DNA of 48,401 nt, taken from NCBI GenBank assembly GCA_964480915.1, contig CAYZRS010000039.1:1-48401 (forward strand). The letters are read 5' to 3'. This stretch comes from CAWGCE01 sp964480915 (GTDB lineage Bacteria > Planctomycetota > Planctomycetia > Pirellulales > Pirellulaceae). The translations under genes were made by a program, and so were the position numbers. The notes under the pieces were generated by a model, which was not told the origin of the DNA, searched no databases, and saw only the letters and a program-made list of their open reading frames with translations. This document shows, piece after piece, positions 1 to 8,974 of the stretch; position 1 is the stretch's first letter, and each line of letters opens with the position of its first letter.

Positions 1-1
1 C

Positions 2-2191
2 CTGGCCGGTACTGGCGTCACGTTGGCTCGTGGTGAGTTCTTGATGATTCGCGGATTCCTACGAGCCAAATTCCAACACGAGATGGAAGCCGGTATAGAC
101 GATCTCATGGAAGCCATCTGGATTGGAAACCAGCTGGAAAGCAACGAGCTTCTTGCACTTTCCTATACGCGAGCCTCCATCGTCATGTTGTTCATGGAAG
201 TCGAACGCCGCAGCTGGGAGTTTGCATTGCGCGGTCTCCACTTTGCCAAACTCACAGAGCGTGATCAGTATCTGCACTATTCATTGACAGTGCTTCACAA
301 CCATATGCTGGCCATGGAACAACCGGAGGAAGCCACCAAATATGAAAAGAAGTTGTTGACCGTCAAAAAGCGGCTCCATCTTCTTGTCGGCAAGACGGGC
401 TTCGCCAGCCGCAGCAAATCACGAGAGAAACACCTAAAGCAGTTGCAGCACTATGTTTCGCTTGCGGAAAACAGCGAAGACACGGCAGAACTGGCCGAAG
501 TCACTTGGCAACTGGGCGTGTTGTTGTACGAACTCGATCGATATCCCGAGGCACTCGTCAAACTGCTGCGATCGAGAGGCATTTTTGTCGAGCGCCAAGA
601 CCCGGACGGAATCGCCGGGATCGATTCTTTCATCGGCTTGTGCATGCTCAAGAACGACCAGCAGGAAGAAGGTCTGAAACACCTAAATTCTGCCATCGAA
701 ACCTACACTACCATGCATCACTACGAAGCGCCCCTGCAGTATTGCTTAAACGTAAGTGACATTTTTGCAAAGCAAGGAAACATTCCTCTTGCTTATGAAT
801 GGAGTACGAAAGCTCACGAAATCCGCGAGGACAATCTGCCTCGCGAAATGGCACGCGAAATCGAAATGATGACGGAACTTTTCGTGCGACAAGACAATTT
901 GTCGAGAGAACGCACCTCGCAGATGAGGCTGCAAAAAGTGAAGTTAGACCGATCGAAGCTTGTCAGTATTTTTGCCATGGTGGCCAGTTCGGTGCTGGCC
1001 ATTGGATTTTGGCTTTGGACCAACCACCGTGCGCGAGGGCAACTGGAAGCGCAAGTCCGTTTGCAAACGAAATCGCTGGAACAATCCAAGCAACATGCCG
1101 AATCGGCTGACGCTGCCAAAACGCGGTTCCTTGCTCATCTGAACCACGAACTCCGCAATCCGCTGCACGCGGTCCTGGCCAATTCCGAATTACTTCAGCA
1201 GCATCATTCCGAAACCAAGATCGGACGTGAGAGCTTGGCAGGCCTCAGCGTCAGCGCCAAACACCTGTGCAATATCGTCGGGAACATCCTCGACCTTTCG
1301 CGAGTCGAATCGGGCGAAACGCCGGTTGAAGAATCGACGTTCAATCTGCGCAAAATCTTTGAAGATGTCTTCCAAGTATTGCAACCGCTGGCTGAAGCCA
1401 ACAGCTTGCGCGTCACTTTGCGGATCCCAGAATCAAGCATCGTTCTGCTGACCGGAGACGCCGGCAAGTTACGTCAGATATTGATCAACCTAGGGTCGAA
1501 CGGGATTAAGTTCTCGGACCATGGCCAAGTGTCGTTTCAGGTGGGCACCGAAAAGAAGGCGGATCGTGTTTGGGTCACCATCGACGTCGAAGATGCTGGC
1601 AGCGGAATTCCGCCGGCGGAACAAGAGAGCATCTTCCAGCCATTTTTTCGGTCGCCTGATCGAGATACAAACACCAAAGGCACCGGAGTTGGATTGCCGC
1701 TGGCACGCTCATTCGCCGAACTGATGGGTGGACAACTTGTCCTCCGACATTCGGACGAATCGGGGAGCTGTTTTCGCTTAGAATTGCCCTTTGGCGAATC
1801 TTCGACGGCCGACGTCGATGCCGATCAACCCGTCGCCCACAGCCATCGTCGGATTCTACTCATTGATGATGACCCAGAAGTTCGTCGAGTCGTCGAGCTC
1901 TTGGGGAAATCGTTGGGCCATGATGTGATCTCGGCGAATCAGACGGAACAGATCATGCGTCTCGTTTCCGAAGAGAGCTTCGATTCCGTGCTGCTTGACC
2001 TGCAAATGCCCAACCAGGACGGCTTTGATGTGGCGCAGCAGATCTGCGCGCTCGACTTGGCTCACCAACCGAAAATTGTCGCCATCACGGGTAACGCGCT
2101 GCAATCGGTACGAGAAAAAGCACTCGACAAAGGATTCGATGAGTTCCTCGCCAAACCGTTTGGGCTCCATTCTTTGGCGGACGTTATTTAG
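2..2191 (+). CDS. Hybrid sensor histidine kinase with TPR-like N-terminus and receiver domain (5' partial)
   Basis: The reading frame is open to the left edge, so the true start is probably outside the window; residue numbers here count from the TTG codon at 23. Residues 1-290 are helical, TPR-like repeats. One membrane segment lies at about 314-332 and is followed by a short coiled coil. The HisKA domain carries the phospho-accepting histidine H375 in NHELRNP. The ATPase domain shows an N-box around N489-N493, a DAGSGIP G1 box and a GTGVGLPLA G2 box. A CheY-like receiver starts near 610 with DDD acidic residues, phospho-acceptor D659 in LLDLQMP and a conserved AKPF lysine. It should autophosphorylate and pass phosphate to its own receiver; the signal is unknown, and the TPR region may bind a protein partner. 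No output domain is visible. A short gap separates it from the next gene. Confidence 0.9.
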   Translation: MAGTGVTLARGEFLMIRGFLRAKFQHEMEAGIDDLMEAIWIGNQLESNELLALSYTRASIVMLFMEVERRSWEFALRGLHFAKLTERDQYLHYSLTVLHNHMLAMEQPEEATKYEKKLLTVKKRLHLLVGKTGFASRSKSREKHLKQLQHYVSLAENSEDTAELAEVTWQLGVLLYELDRYPEALVKLLRSRGIFVERQDPDGIAGIDSFIGLCMLKNDQQEEGLKHLNSAIETYTTMHHYEAPLQYCLNVSDIFAKQGNIPLAYEWSTKAHEIREDNLPREMAREIEMMTELFVRQDNLSRERTSQMRLQKVKLDRSKLVSIFAMVASSVLAIGFWLWTNHRARGQLEAQVRLQTKSLEQSKQHAESADAAKTRFLAHLNHELRNPLHAVLANSELLQQHHSETKIGRESLAGLSVSAKHLCNIVGNILDLSRVESGETPVEESTFNLRKIFEDVFQVLQPLAEANSLRVTLRIPESSIVLLTGDAGKLRQILINLGSNGIKFSDHGQVSFQVGTEKKADRVWVTIDVEDAGSGIPPAEQESIFQPFFRSPDRDTNTKGTGVGLPLARSFAELMGGQLVLRHSDESGSCFRLELPFGESSTADVDADQPVAHSHRRILLIDDDPEVRRVVELLGKSLGHDVISANQTEQIMRLVSEESFDSVLLDLQMPNQDGFDVAQQICALDLAHQPKIVAITGNALQSVREKALDKGFDEFLAKPFGLHSLADVI

Positions 2192-2230
2192 ACAACAAGC
2201 AACGGATTCGATGGCGGGGAGGGTAATGTT

Positions 2231-3928
2231 GTGAAATTCCAACAGGCGCTGCGCTGCTACCTTTGCACCCTTTGTTGCTTGGGTTACTCGGTGGCTCAAG
2301 CCGCTGGTGAAACGGCACAGACAGTTTTGGTCAATGGTGCGGTCGTCACGATGGACGACGCGCAACCGAACGCTGCGGCGATTGCCTGGTCGGATGGGCG
2401 GATCATCGCGGTCGGCTCGAACGAACAGATTCGCGAACGAATCGATGCTGGAACGGACGTCATCGATGCGCAAGGACAATTGGTGATCCCCGGGTTTATT
2501 GAATCGCACGGACACTTTTCATCGATGGGCTTGGCGAAGATGAATTTGGAGCTTCGCGATGCCAACTCTTGGGAAGAGATCGTGGCCCAGGTCGCTCAAG
2601 CAGCCAAATCGGCGCCGGCGGGGCAGTGGATCAAAGGCCGAGGATGGCACCAAGAGAAGTGGCGAGTACCGCTCGAAGAACAAGTCGAAGGGTACCCCAC
2701 ACATCAGAAGCTAACGGAAGCAGCACCAAACCATCCCGTGTTTCTCACGCACGCCAGTGGCCACATGGCGATCGCGAACGCACAGGCCATGAAGCTTGCC
2801 CGCATCGACAAGCAGACGCCAGATCCCAGTGGTGGCGAAATCCTCCGCAACGCCGACGGAGATGCCACAGGCGTCCTACGCGAGACGGCAACGGAGCTCG
2901 TTTCAAAAATCGTGGACCGTGCATCAGAAGATCCGGCGGCATGGCAGCGAGCGATTCAGTTGGCGGGCGAAGAATGCGTTCGCCATGGCGTGACCAGTTT
3001 TCATGATGCGGGCTCCGACTTCGAGGAAATCGACCGGTATCGATTCGCAGCGAACCGAGGCGACCTGCTTGTCAGGTTATGGATCATGGTCCGAGACGAT
3101 CCCGATGCGATGAAGCAGCGCTTGGCGAAGTACCGAATCGTGAATGAAGCCGACCGATTCCTGACGGTTCGAGCCATCAAACAATCATTGGATGGTGCAT
3201 TAGGGGCTCACGGTGCGTGGCTCAAAGAACCGTACGATGACCTACCGACCAGCACCGGCCTGAATACTTTGCCGTTGAATGAGTTGGAACAAGTCGCGAC
3301 GCTGGCTGCAGAAAATGACTTCCAACTGTGCGTTCATGCCATCGGTGATCGGGCCAACCATGAAGTCCTGAATCTCTACGAGCAGACCTTCGCCACGCAC
3401 CCGACGACCGAAAGTCGCCGGTGGCGCATTGAACATGCACAACACCTAAATCGGGAAGATATCCCCAGATTTGGCGAGCTGGGCGTCATCGCCGCCATGC
3501 AGGGCGTGCATTGCACGTCCGATGCGGTATTCGTTGGCCTGCGACTTGGTCAGCGGCGGGCAGGGCAGGGTGCCTACCGATGGCGCGATCTGCTCGACGC
3601 AGGAGCCGTCATTGCTAACGGCACCGACGCACCCGTCGAAGACGTGAACCCGATCAATTCGTTTTATGCGAGCGTAACTCGCAAGACGAAGTCGGGTGTC
3701 GCGTTCTATCCCGAACAAGCGATGACTCGCGCAGAAGCTTTGCGATCTTATACGCTGGCAGCCGCTTACGCTGCGTTTGAAGAACAGGAGAAGGGCTCGC
3801 TGACGGTTGGAAAAATGGCCGACATCACAGTGCTTACCAAGAACATCATGACCTGTTCGGAAGAGACCATTTGTGATGCCAAAGCGGCGCTGACGATCAT
3901 TAACGGAAAGATCGCCTATCGGCAGTGA
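2231..3928 (+). CDS. Exported amidohydrolase, YtcJ/Amidohydro_3 type
   Basis: A 565-residue metal-dependent hydrolase of the amidohydrolase superfamily. The N-terminus has a hydrophobic, cysteine-rich stretch ending in AQAAG that reads as a Sec signal peptide. Metal-binding motifs are visible in order: H93-G-H95 in ESHGHFSSMGL, VHAIGDRAN, IEHAQHL and GTDAPVEDV. Family members hydrolyse C-N bonds of cyclic amides or N-acyl compounds, but the substrate cannot be read from sequence. The GTG start at 2231 follows a GGGGAGGG stretch; the ATG at 2227 is not usable because it runs into a stop after two codons. It lies 39 bp behind the hybrid kinase, so co-transcription is possible. A short tandem repeat covers its stop codon. 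Confidence 0.88.
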   Translation: MKFQQALRCYLCTLCCLGYSVAQAAGETAQTVLVNGAVVTMDDAQPNAAAIAWSDGRIIAVGSNEQIRERIDAGTDVIDAQGQLVIPGFIESHGHFSSMGLAKMNLELRDANSWEEIVAQVAQAAKSAPAGQWIKGRGWHQEKWRVPLEEQVEGYPTHQKLTEAAPNHPVFLTHASGHMAIANAQAMKLARIDKQTPDPSGGEILRNADGDATGVLRETATELVSKIVDRASEDPAAWQRAIQLAGEECVRHGVTSFHDAGSDFEEIDRYRFAANRGDLLVRLWIMVRDDPDAMKQRLAKYRIVNEADRFLTVRAIKQSLDGALGAHGAWLKEPYDDLPTSTGLNTLPLNELEQVATLAAENDFQLCVHAIGDRANHEVLNLYEQTFATHPTTESRRWRIEHAQHLNREDIPRFGELGVIAAMQGVHCTSDAVFVGLRLGQRRAGQGAYRWRDLLDAGAVIANGTDAPVEDVNPINSFYASVTRKTKSGVAFYPEQAMTRAEALRSYTLAAAYAAFEEQEKGSLTVGKMADITVLTKNIMTCSEETICDAKAALTIINGKIAYRQ

Positions 3929-3944
3929 AGGCAGTGAAGGCAGT
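3921..3944 (+). repeat. 9-bp tandem repeat over the amidohydrolase stop codon
   Basis: The unit GGCAGTGAA occurs twice in full (3921-3929 and 3930-3938), followed by a partial third copy GGCAGT. The gene's TGA stop lies inside the first copy, and each further full copy offers the same TGA in frame. Confidence 0.8.
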
Positions 3945-4077
3945 CGTGACCGACAGCGCCACGTGTCGACTCGATTTCGACGCAACCGATCCGTTTTTCA
4001 CGACGACCTCTGAGGATTACCCACAGACAACCGGCCGACCTCTCGCCTCTCGCCTCTCTCAATAACGGCAATAAAGC

Positions 4078-5043
4078 CTATTCTCCCACTTCGACAACCC
4101 ACAATCCGCGAGCGTCTGCCGCGGCCCTTGCCATGCCAGCCGAGTTGAATGGAAGGGTGACGTTCCCTTTTGCATCCACAGCGATCAGACCGCCTCGAAC
4201 CGTGCGATCTTTGTCGACGAGGATTGATTTGGCAGCCTCTTCCAACGAGTCCCCTCGGTACCGCATCCGCGCGGCGACATCAAAGGCCACCGCATTGCGA
4301 ATAAAATCCTCCCCTGTCCCCGTGCAGGACACCGCGCACGTTTCATTGTCGGCATAGGTTCCGGCCGTCAAAATGGGCGTGTCGCCTAAACGGCCAAATC
4401 GTTTGTTGACCAATCCGCCGGTGGAAGTAGCCGCCGCCATGTTTCCAGCAAGATCCAAAGCGACGCAGCCCACCGTTCCGCGCGATTCAATCGGTTCCAT
4501 GTCTTTTCGTTTAGCCTGCACGCGAAGCAGCTTCTTTCGCTGATACTCGGTCGCAAAATAGGTGTTCGGCACACGCTCAATCCCTTCGCATTCGTCGGCG
4601 AATAATTCGGCTCCGTCGGTGACCAAGAGCACATGCGCGGTGTCCGTCATGACGCGTCGAGCGAGGGAGATCGGATTGCGAACGGTATGCACGCCCCCCA
4701 CGGCACCTCCAGACCGATCTCGTCCGTCCATGATCGATGCGTCGAGTTGGATATTGCCTGCCGAATTCATCACGGCACCTTTCCCCGCATTGAAGAAGGG
4801 GGAATCCTCTAGCTGACGAACCACGAACTCCACCACATCGAGGCTGGCCTCACCTCGAGCCAACCTTGCCTTGCCTTCGGTTAATACCTCGGAGAGCACC
4901 GCCTCTCGACCTTGCCGCCGCTCCCCAGCTGCCGGCGGTCGTCCTGCGCCACCATGAATCGCGAGTGCGTACATCTTTGCTTGTTCCTCGTCTGCCATAC
5001 CAATCGTCGGCAATGCCAGCAGCACTGCCCCCAGCAGGTACAT
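4078..5043 (-). CDS. Exported isoaspartyl peptidase/L-asparaginase, Ntn-hydrolase
   Basis: About 321 residues, the normal length for the plant-type asparaginase / beta-aspartyl peptidase family. These are made as a precursor that cleaves itself before a threonine, which becomes the nucleophile. An AIHGGAGRP motif lies near the N-terminus. The predicted nucleophile is T190 in GTVGCVALD, followed by the TSTGG loop and GRLGDTPI, which bind substrate in the family. The ATG at 5043 gives a clean signal peptide (MYLLGAVLLALPTIGMA), so periplasmic location is inferred; a GTG at 5070 would add nine residues. The likely role is hydrolysis of isoaspartyl dipeptides or asparagine. It converges on the amidohydrolase gene, and its promoter region is shared with the membrane protein to its right. 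Confidence 0.88.
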   Translation of the reverse strand: MYLLGAVLLALPTIGMADEEQAKMYALAIHGGAGRPPAAGERRQGREAVLSEVLTEGKARLARGEASLDVVEFVVRQLEDSPFFNAGKGAVMNSAGNIQLDASIMDGRDRSGGAVGGVHTVRNPISLARRVMTDTAHVLLVTDGAELFADECEGIERVPNTYFATEYQRKKLLRVQAKRKDMEPIESRGTVGCVALDLAGNMAAATSTGGLVNKRFGRLGDTPILTAGTYADNETCAVSCTGTGEDFIRNAVAFDVAARMRYRGDSLEEAAKSILVDKDRTVRGGLIAVDAKGNVTLPFNSAGMARAAADARGLWVVEVGE

Positions 5044-5368
5044 TTTGTATGTCACCGATTCATTCTCCACGCTTGGGTTGTGTCTTCCACTTCGAGTATC
5101 GAGCGAGTCGTGCTGCCGTCACGGGTGACATCCGCGCTCTCATTCGATCCCGGACCGCACCGGCTCCATTCTGACACCTCAGTCGGTCCGCTCCAATCGA
5201 TGCAATCGGCGAATCCGTAACAAATCGAGAATCGATCGACACGCCCGATTCGCCCTCTTTTCAACCCGCAGTCCATTCTTTGATCTGGCAACGTAAGCTT
5301 TGCTACTCTGGCTTTTGAGCCTTGGAGGAACGTCCACGAACCGCTGCTGATGATCGGCTAATTGAGAA
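5044..5368. other. Intergenic region between divergent genes
   Basis: About 325 bp separate the asparaginase-type gene (leftward) from the membrane-protein gene (rightward). Short open frames here lack family features, and I see no RNA gene, terminator or clear operator. It presumably holds two promoters, but I could not place -35/-10 boxes with confidence. Confidence 0.4.
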
Positions 5369-6670
5369 ATGGCAAATACGAAAAACCGATTCAAGGTGAC
5401 CGTAACCGAAGTCGATTCGCATTACGTCGAAGAGCGACTGCCCGATGGAGTTCGGTTCACACTTCCCAAAAGAAGACTGGGGTCACTCCGCTGGCTAGGA
5501 CTTATCGCGGTCGTCGGGGCAGGTTTCGGATTTTGCTTCCTCGCCGCCTGGATGCTGGCTCCTATTCAGAGTGGCTGGAACCACATTCAACAAGGGAATG
5601 CGTTTGGGTGGGGACTGATTGCCTTCGGCTGCTTGCCGCTCTTCGGTTTCCACCACGTCACCCTGCTTCTCGTGTGTGGCCGCGCGGTTATCACCAATCG
5701 AACGTCAACGTCGATTGAAATCCGCGACAATCGCTTAACGATCCACGAACGTTTCATGGGCAAACGGTGGACTCGTCAAGTTGCGATCCCGGTAAGTCAA
5801 ATTCAGGAGCTGAAGGTCGGCAAGGCGAAGCTCGAGACCTCTCAGATTGATGCTCAACGTGAACATGAGCTCATGGGTTCCCACCGATCAGCGCTTTACA
5901 TCGAAGGGACCGAGCCGAAGCCTACCGTCATCGCAGCCGCATATCCGCAACGGCTGCTGGAAGATTTGGCCCATGACCTGCGGAGGTACTTGACTGCCGT
6001 CACGCAAGTCGAGTCGACGACGATTCCGATTCTCGATGCCATAAGCGATGGCGATACCCGGCAACCAGCGACCCTTGAATCGCAACCGAACGACAGCAAC
6101 ATCGAAGTCGAACCACGCCCCGGCGGCACGATTTACCGAGTCCCGGCCGCCGGCATCCGAGGCACGAAAGGCCTGTTCCTCTTCGCGATCGTGTGGAATC
6201 TGTTCATTTCCGGATTCTTTGGAATGATGGCCTTTCTTGCGTTTCAAGAAGGCGAATCGCCCCCGATCATCTTGATGTTGTTCTTGATCCCGTTTGTTGC
6301 TGTCGGAATCGGCGTTGCGCTCATGTCACTGAATATGGCACGCCGCAGGACAGCCATCGCCACTGCAGGTGGCCAACTGTTTGTCATCTCGGAAGGCATT
6401 TTTGGAAAGAAGACTCGTACTTGGAATGATTGCGAGCTCCGGGACGTGCGCGTCGGGCCCAGCGGCATGGCGGTCAATGACGCACCTGTCCTGGAAATAC
6501 AATTCCATACGGACAGCGGCAAATTTGGTGTTTTGTCGGAAAGAGCCAACGATGAACTGCGTTGGCTTGCCGGACAACTCAGTTTGGAACTGGGGCTCAT
6601 CGAAGCGTGCACAGATGACACCACCGAATCCGTGACGACCGTCGAGCTTCACTCGGTCGAGTCTTCGTAG
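5369..6670 (+). CDS. Membrane protein with two hairpin-plus-beta-domain units (unknown function)
   Basis: A 433-residue integral membrane protein of no family I can name. It has four predicted transmembrane segments in two pairs, near residues 43-70 and 80-110 and then near 270-300 and 305-330. After each pair comes a hydrophilic beta-rich stretch with similar features: a basic start, a GKRWTRQ or GKKTRTW turn, and an ELKVG or DVRVG strand. This suggests an internal duplication of a two-helix hairpin followed by a PH-like or similar small beta domain. A variable acidic linker joins the halves. The ATG at 5369 puts a charged cytoplasmic segment before the first helix. It probably acts in the inner membrane, but nothing indicates a substrate. 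Confidence 0.75.
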   Translation: MANTKNRFKVTVTEVDSHYVEERLPDGVRFTLPKRRLGSLRWLGLIAVVGAGFGFCFLAAWMLAPIQSGWNHIQQGNAFGWGLIAFGCLPLFGFHHVTLLLVCGRAVITNRTSTSIEIRDNRLTIHERFMGKRWTRQVAIPVSQIQELKVGKAKLETSQIDAQREHELMGSHRSALYIEGTEPKPTVIAAAYPQRLLEDLAHDLRRYLTAVTQVESTTIPILDAISDGDTRQPATLESQPNDSNIEVEPRPGGTIYRVPAAGIRGTKGLFLFAIVWNLFISGFFGMMAFLAFQEGESPPIILMLFLIPFVAVGIGVALMSLNMARRRTAIATAGGQLFVISEGIFGKKTRTWNDCELRDVRVGPSGMAVNDAPVLEIQFHTDSGKFGVLSERANDELRWLAGQLSLELGLIEACTDDTTESVTTVELHSVESS

Positions 6671-6726
6671 CGAAACCGGAATGTGAAGAGCTGAGCCTCA
6701 CCATGGTGTCGCATTCTGGATTGAAC

Positions 6727-7422
6727 CTAAGGTGCAGCACCTAATTCCTCAAAGCTTTTGAAACTGATATCGGGGTTAAAAAGGTCATCCGCCGGAATCT
6801 GTAAAGAATCACTTCCACCGCCTCCATTCATGGCAACAACACTTCCGGCACCCACAAACCAGGAACGCACTTCGACATCGTCGTTCCCACCGCCGGTATT
6901 AATCGACAACTTGCCCCCACCCATCTTCGCGTTATTGGTGAATGTCACGGTATCGTTCCCACCAGCCGTGTTGATTTTCAAATCGCTGTCAATCGTCGGA
7001 CCATCGAGTACGACGGCGTCAGCGCGAGAGCCAGTTTTGACCCGGACAGTCGAGAAATTGGCAAAACCGACACCGAAATAGACGAGATCTCCGGAAAACG
7101 CGCTCCCCATATTGATTCTGGCCGATTCGTTTGCGATGAGGTTCGAAAGTACGACCTCATCGTCGCCACCTTTCATTCGCACCTTCAGTTTCCCCATCAC
7201 ACTGACGCCCGTGCTGAATTCTGCTTCTCCGTTGACCGTTGTTGCACTACCAAAACCAGCGGCGACCCGAATCTGGTTGTTTTCACCGAATATACGGATC
7301 GAGTCGCTCTCGCCGGTGCCGGTAATTGTTAGATCGCTACCATTGACAACCACTCGCACGTCACCCGCCAGCATGCGGCGACTTTCCAGAATCTCTGGGG
7401 AAAATTCAAGATTCGACATCAT
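6727..7422 (-). CDS. Secreted surface protein with LEPR-XLL-type N-terminus and Gly-Asp-rich repeats
   Basis: 231 residues. The N-terminus has FSPEILESRRMLAGDV, matching the LExRxLLA-type signature that planctomycetes carry at the start of many large surface proteins. The body is a beta-rich chain of short units containing GGDDEVVLS, GGNDTVTF and GGGNDDVEV, which resemble calcium-binding RTX-type or beta-roll turns. There are no cysteines, enzyme motifs or membrane helices. It is short for this class. It converges on the membrane-protein gene with a 56-bp gap. A structural or calcium-dependent surface role is inferred only. Confidence 0.75.
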   Translation of the reverse strand: MMSNLEFSPEILESRRMLAGDVRVVVNGSDLTITGTGESDSIRIFGENNQIRVAAGFGSATTVNGEAEFSTGVSVMGKLKVRMKGGDDEVVLSNLIANESARINMGSAFSGDLVYFGVGFANFSTVRVKTGSRADAVVLDGPTIDSDLKINTAGGNDTVTFTNNAKMGGGKLSINTGGGNDDVEVRSWFVGAGSVVAMNGGGGSDSLQIPADDLFNPDISFKSFEELGAAP

Positions 7423-7691
7423 ACAGCCTCGATTTCACAGAATAGGAGTTGTGGACGACTCATAGATTCCGTCTCACCCTTTGTTTGGCCGTCTTATCTC
7501 AAAAAACCCTTGTTTCCAGTCCTCAACAGTCCCCAAACAGAATCGGTATCGGTGGTACGACCATTCCCCCCAGCATTGGGTTAAACCCCAAAAAAAGTAG
7601 GTTTATTCTTGTCGCAACTCGATTTGGTTAATAAACTGGGGTCATCAAGTTCGCTCCATCTCCTTACACAACTCTTATTTGGGAAAGACTA

Positions 7692-8396
7692 ATGAGTATC
7701 AGGTCACACAATCCATTCTTTTCACTGCGTTCATTTCGCAGCCTTGCCGCCCTGTTTCTTGCCTGCGGCATTCTCAGCCAAGCTTCCGCCGTGACGGTAA
7801 CTCTTTATCAGGGCGGTGACGATTTTTTCGGGAGTTCTCCTGCTGGCTTCACCTACGATGATTTCAACGGTCAAACCACGGACACTGGTACATCACTCAT
7901 CGTCGATTTGGCAACTGAAGTAGCACCAGGCAATGGCTTGTTTGGTGGCCTTGGCCGAGACATCCCTAGCGGCCTAGTCGATTTCGATGCGAACACGCAC
8001 CAATTGCGATTGGAATACCGACTGCTGGCGGACAACATGGCCAGTAACTTTCGCGTGGTGCTCAGCGACATTGACGACGCAGATAGCGCTGAAGATTTTC
8101 AATACTTCGTCGATCCGTCGTTCGCCAGTCCGCTCGGCGATGGGTTCAGCGAACAATTCCTAATGATTGACGCCGCTTCGTCGGTCTTTCGCCAAACATC
8201 GTTTGGATTTGTCGACGCAGGTGACTCGGTGTTGAATTTTGGATTGCGACAGTGGCAAGTCCAAAGTGAGTTCGGCAGCGCGAATCGACTCGCGATGGAG
8301 CTGAGACTTATCGAAATCGTGCCGATCCCAGAACCAGGTACTGGCACACTGTTCGGATCAGCGTTGCTCGCGCTGCTCTTCTGTCGACGACGCTAG
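7692..8396 (+). CDS. PEP-CTERM sorting-domain protein (unknown function)
   Basis: 234 residues: an N-terminal signal peptide ending near SQASA, a body rich in Asp, Gly and Phe with no recognised enzyme domain, and a C-terminal tripartite tag. The tag is IPEPGTG, then a hydrophobic helix, then CRRR, the PEP-CTERM signal for exosortase processing and surface anchoring or release. The ATG at 7692 is the only start that keeps the signal peptide. The gene is monocistronic: it has its own 269-bp upstream region, in which I found no definite site, and a strong terminator right after the stop. Confidence 0.85.
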   Translation: MSIRSHNPFFSLRSFRSLAALFLACGILSQASAVTVTLYQGGDDFFGSSPAGFTYDDFNGQTTDTGTSLIVDLATEVAPGNGLFGGLGRDIPSGLVDFDANTHQLRLEYRLLADNMASNFRVVLSDIDDADSAEDFQYFVDPSFASPLGDGFSEQFLMIDAASSVFRQTSFGFVDAGDSVLNFGLRQWQVQSEFGSANRLAMELRLIEIVPIPEPGTGTLFGSALLALLFCRRR

Positions 8397-8422
8397 AGTC
8401 AACGCAAATCGAGAAACACAAG

Positions 8423-8451
8423 AAGGCTGGGCGATTGCCCAGCCTTTTTTT
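8423..8451 (+). terminator. Rho-independent terminator after the PEP-CTERM gene
   Basis: A perfect 10-bp stem AAGGCTGGGC / GCCCAGCCTT with loop GATT, followed by a run of T that overlaps the stem end. It lies 26 bp past the stop at 8396. Confidence 0.93.
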
Positions 8452-8489
8452 CGTACCGTCCTTGTAGCTGCGCGAACCGACTGCGCTTG

Positions 8490-8765
8490 CTAAACACGGT
8501 CCTTCACTTTGCCAGGATTTCGGCTGGCAAATGGTCGCCTTCCACTTGTCGCTTTGCAATTCTCAAAATACATCTGAAAAACACGCCGACCGACTCGAAC
8601 GGGCCGACGTCTCCGCGCCCGCCTTGTGGCGTTCATGGAAGAAACGGCCGATTTGGCAACGACGCAAAGTGCCCACCCCAAAAGAAGAGTGGCAAAGCAA
8701 TAGCTGACAACGAGACCAAGGATCATATTGTCCCATCGACAAAACCATCGGCTCGACATCAACAA
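8490..8765 (-). CDS. Possible small membrane protein (weak)
   Basis: A 91-residue frame with one convincing hydrophobic segment (MILGLVVSYCFATLLLGWAL) followed by a very basic tail with repeated arginines. An internal ATG at 8726 with GGGA just before it would make a 78-residue protein beginning at the membrane helix. There is no homology I recognise, and the tail's arginine-rich composition is what a non-coding GC-rich frame would also give. It points toward the upstream terminator and has no partner gene. Confidence 0.2.
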   Translation of the reverse strand: MLMSSRWFCRWDNMILGLVVSYCFATLLLGWALCVVAKSAVSSMNATRRARRRRPVRVGRRVFQMYFENCKATSGRRPFASRNPGKVKDRV

Positions 8766-8960
8766 GCGATGCCGTTCCCAGGCGCTCGCCGCAGCAGCAA
8801 GAGTGAAATGGAGTCGACGTACCAGTCAAAACGGTTGCCCGCACCGTTCCCGACCGTTCTTTGAAGCTCTTTGCCTTTCTGCCCCGCCTGCCCAAGCTTT
8901 TGCTATGATGCCGCAGCCAAAAGTGGGGCTTGTGGAATTCGAGAATCAAACACCGTTTAG

Positions 8961-8966
8961 AAAGGA
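8961..8966 (+). promoter_or_regulatory. Ribosome binding site fixing the DUF1579 gene start
   Basis: AAAGGA, 8 nt before the ATG at 8975. It supports that ATG, which begins a signal peptide, over an in-frame ATG at 8930. Confidence 0.6.
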
Positions 8967-8974
8967 CCGCTGCC

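Larger units (their letters stand above)
8452..8974. other. Gene-poor stretch before the DUF1579 gene
   Basis: About 520 bp with no confidently supported gene. The only candidate is a weak minus-strand membrane ORF, listed separately. No RNA gene or repeat was seen. The promoter for the DUF1579 gene is presumably in the last 100 bp. Confidence 0.4.
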
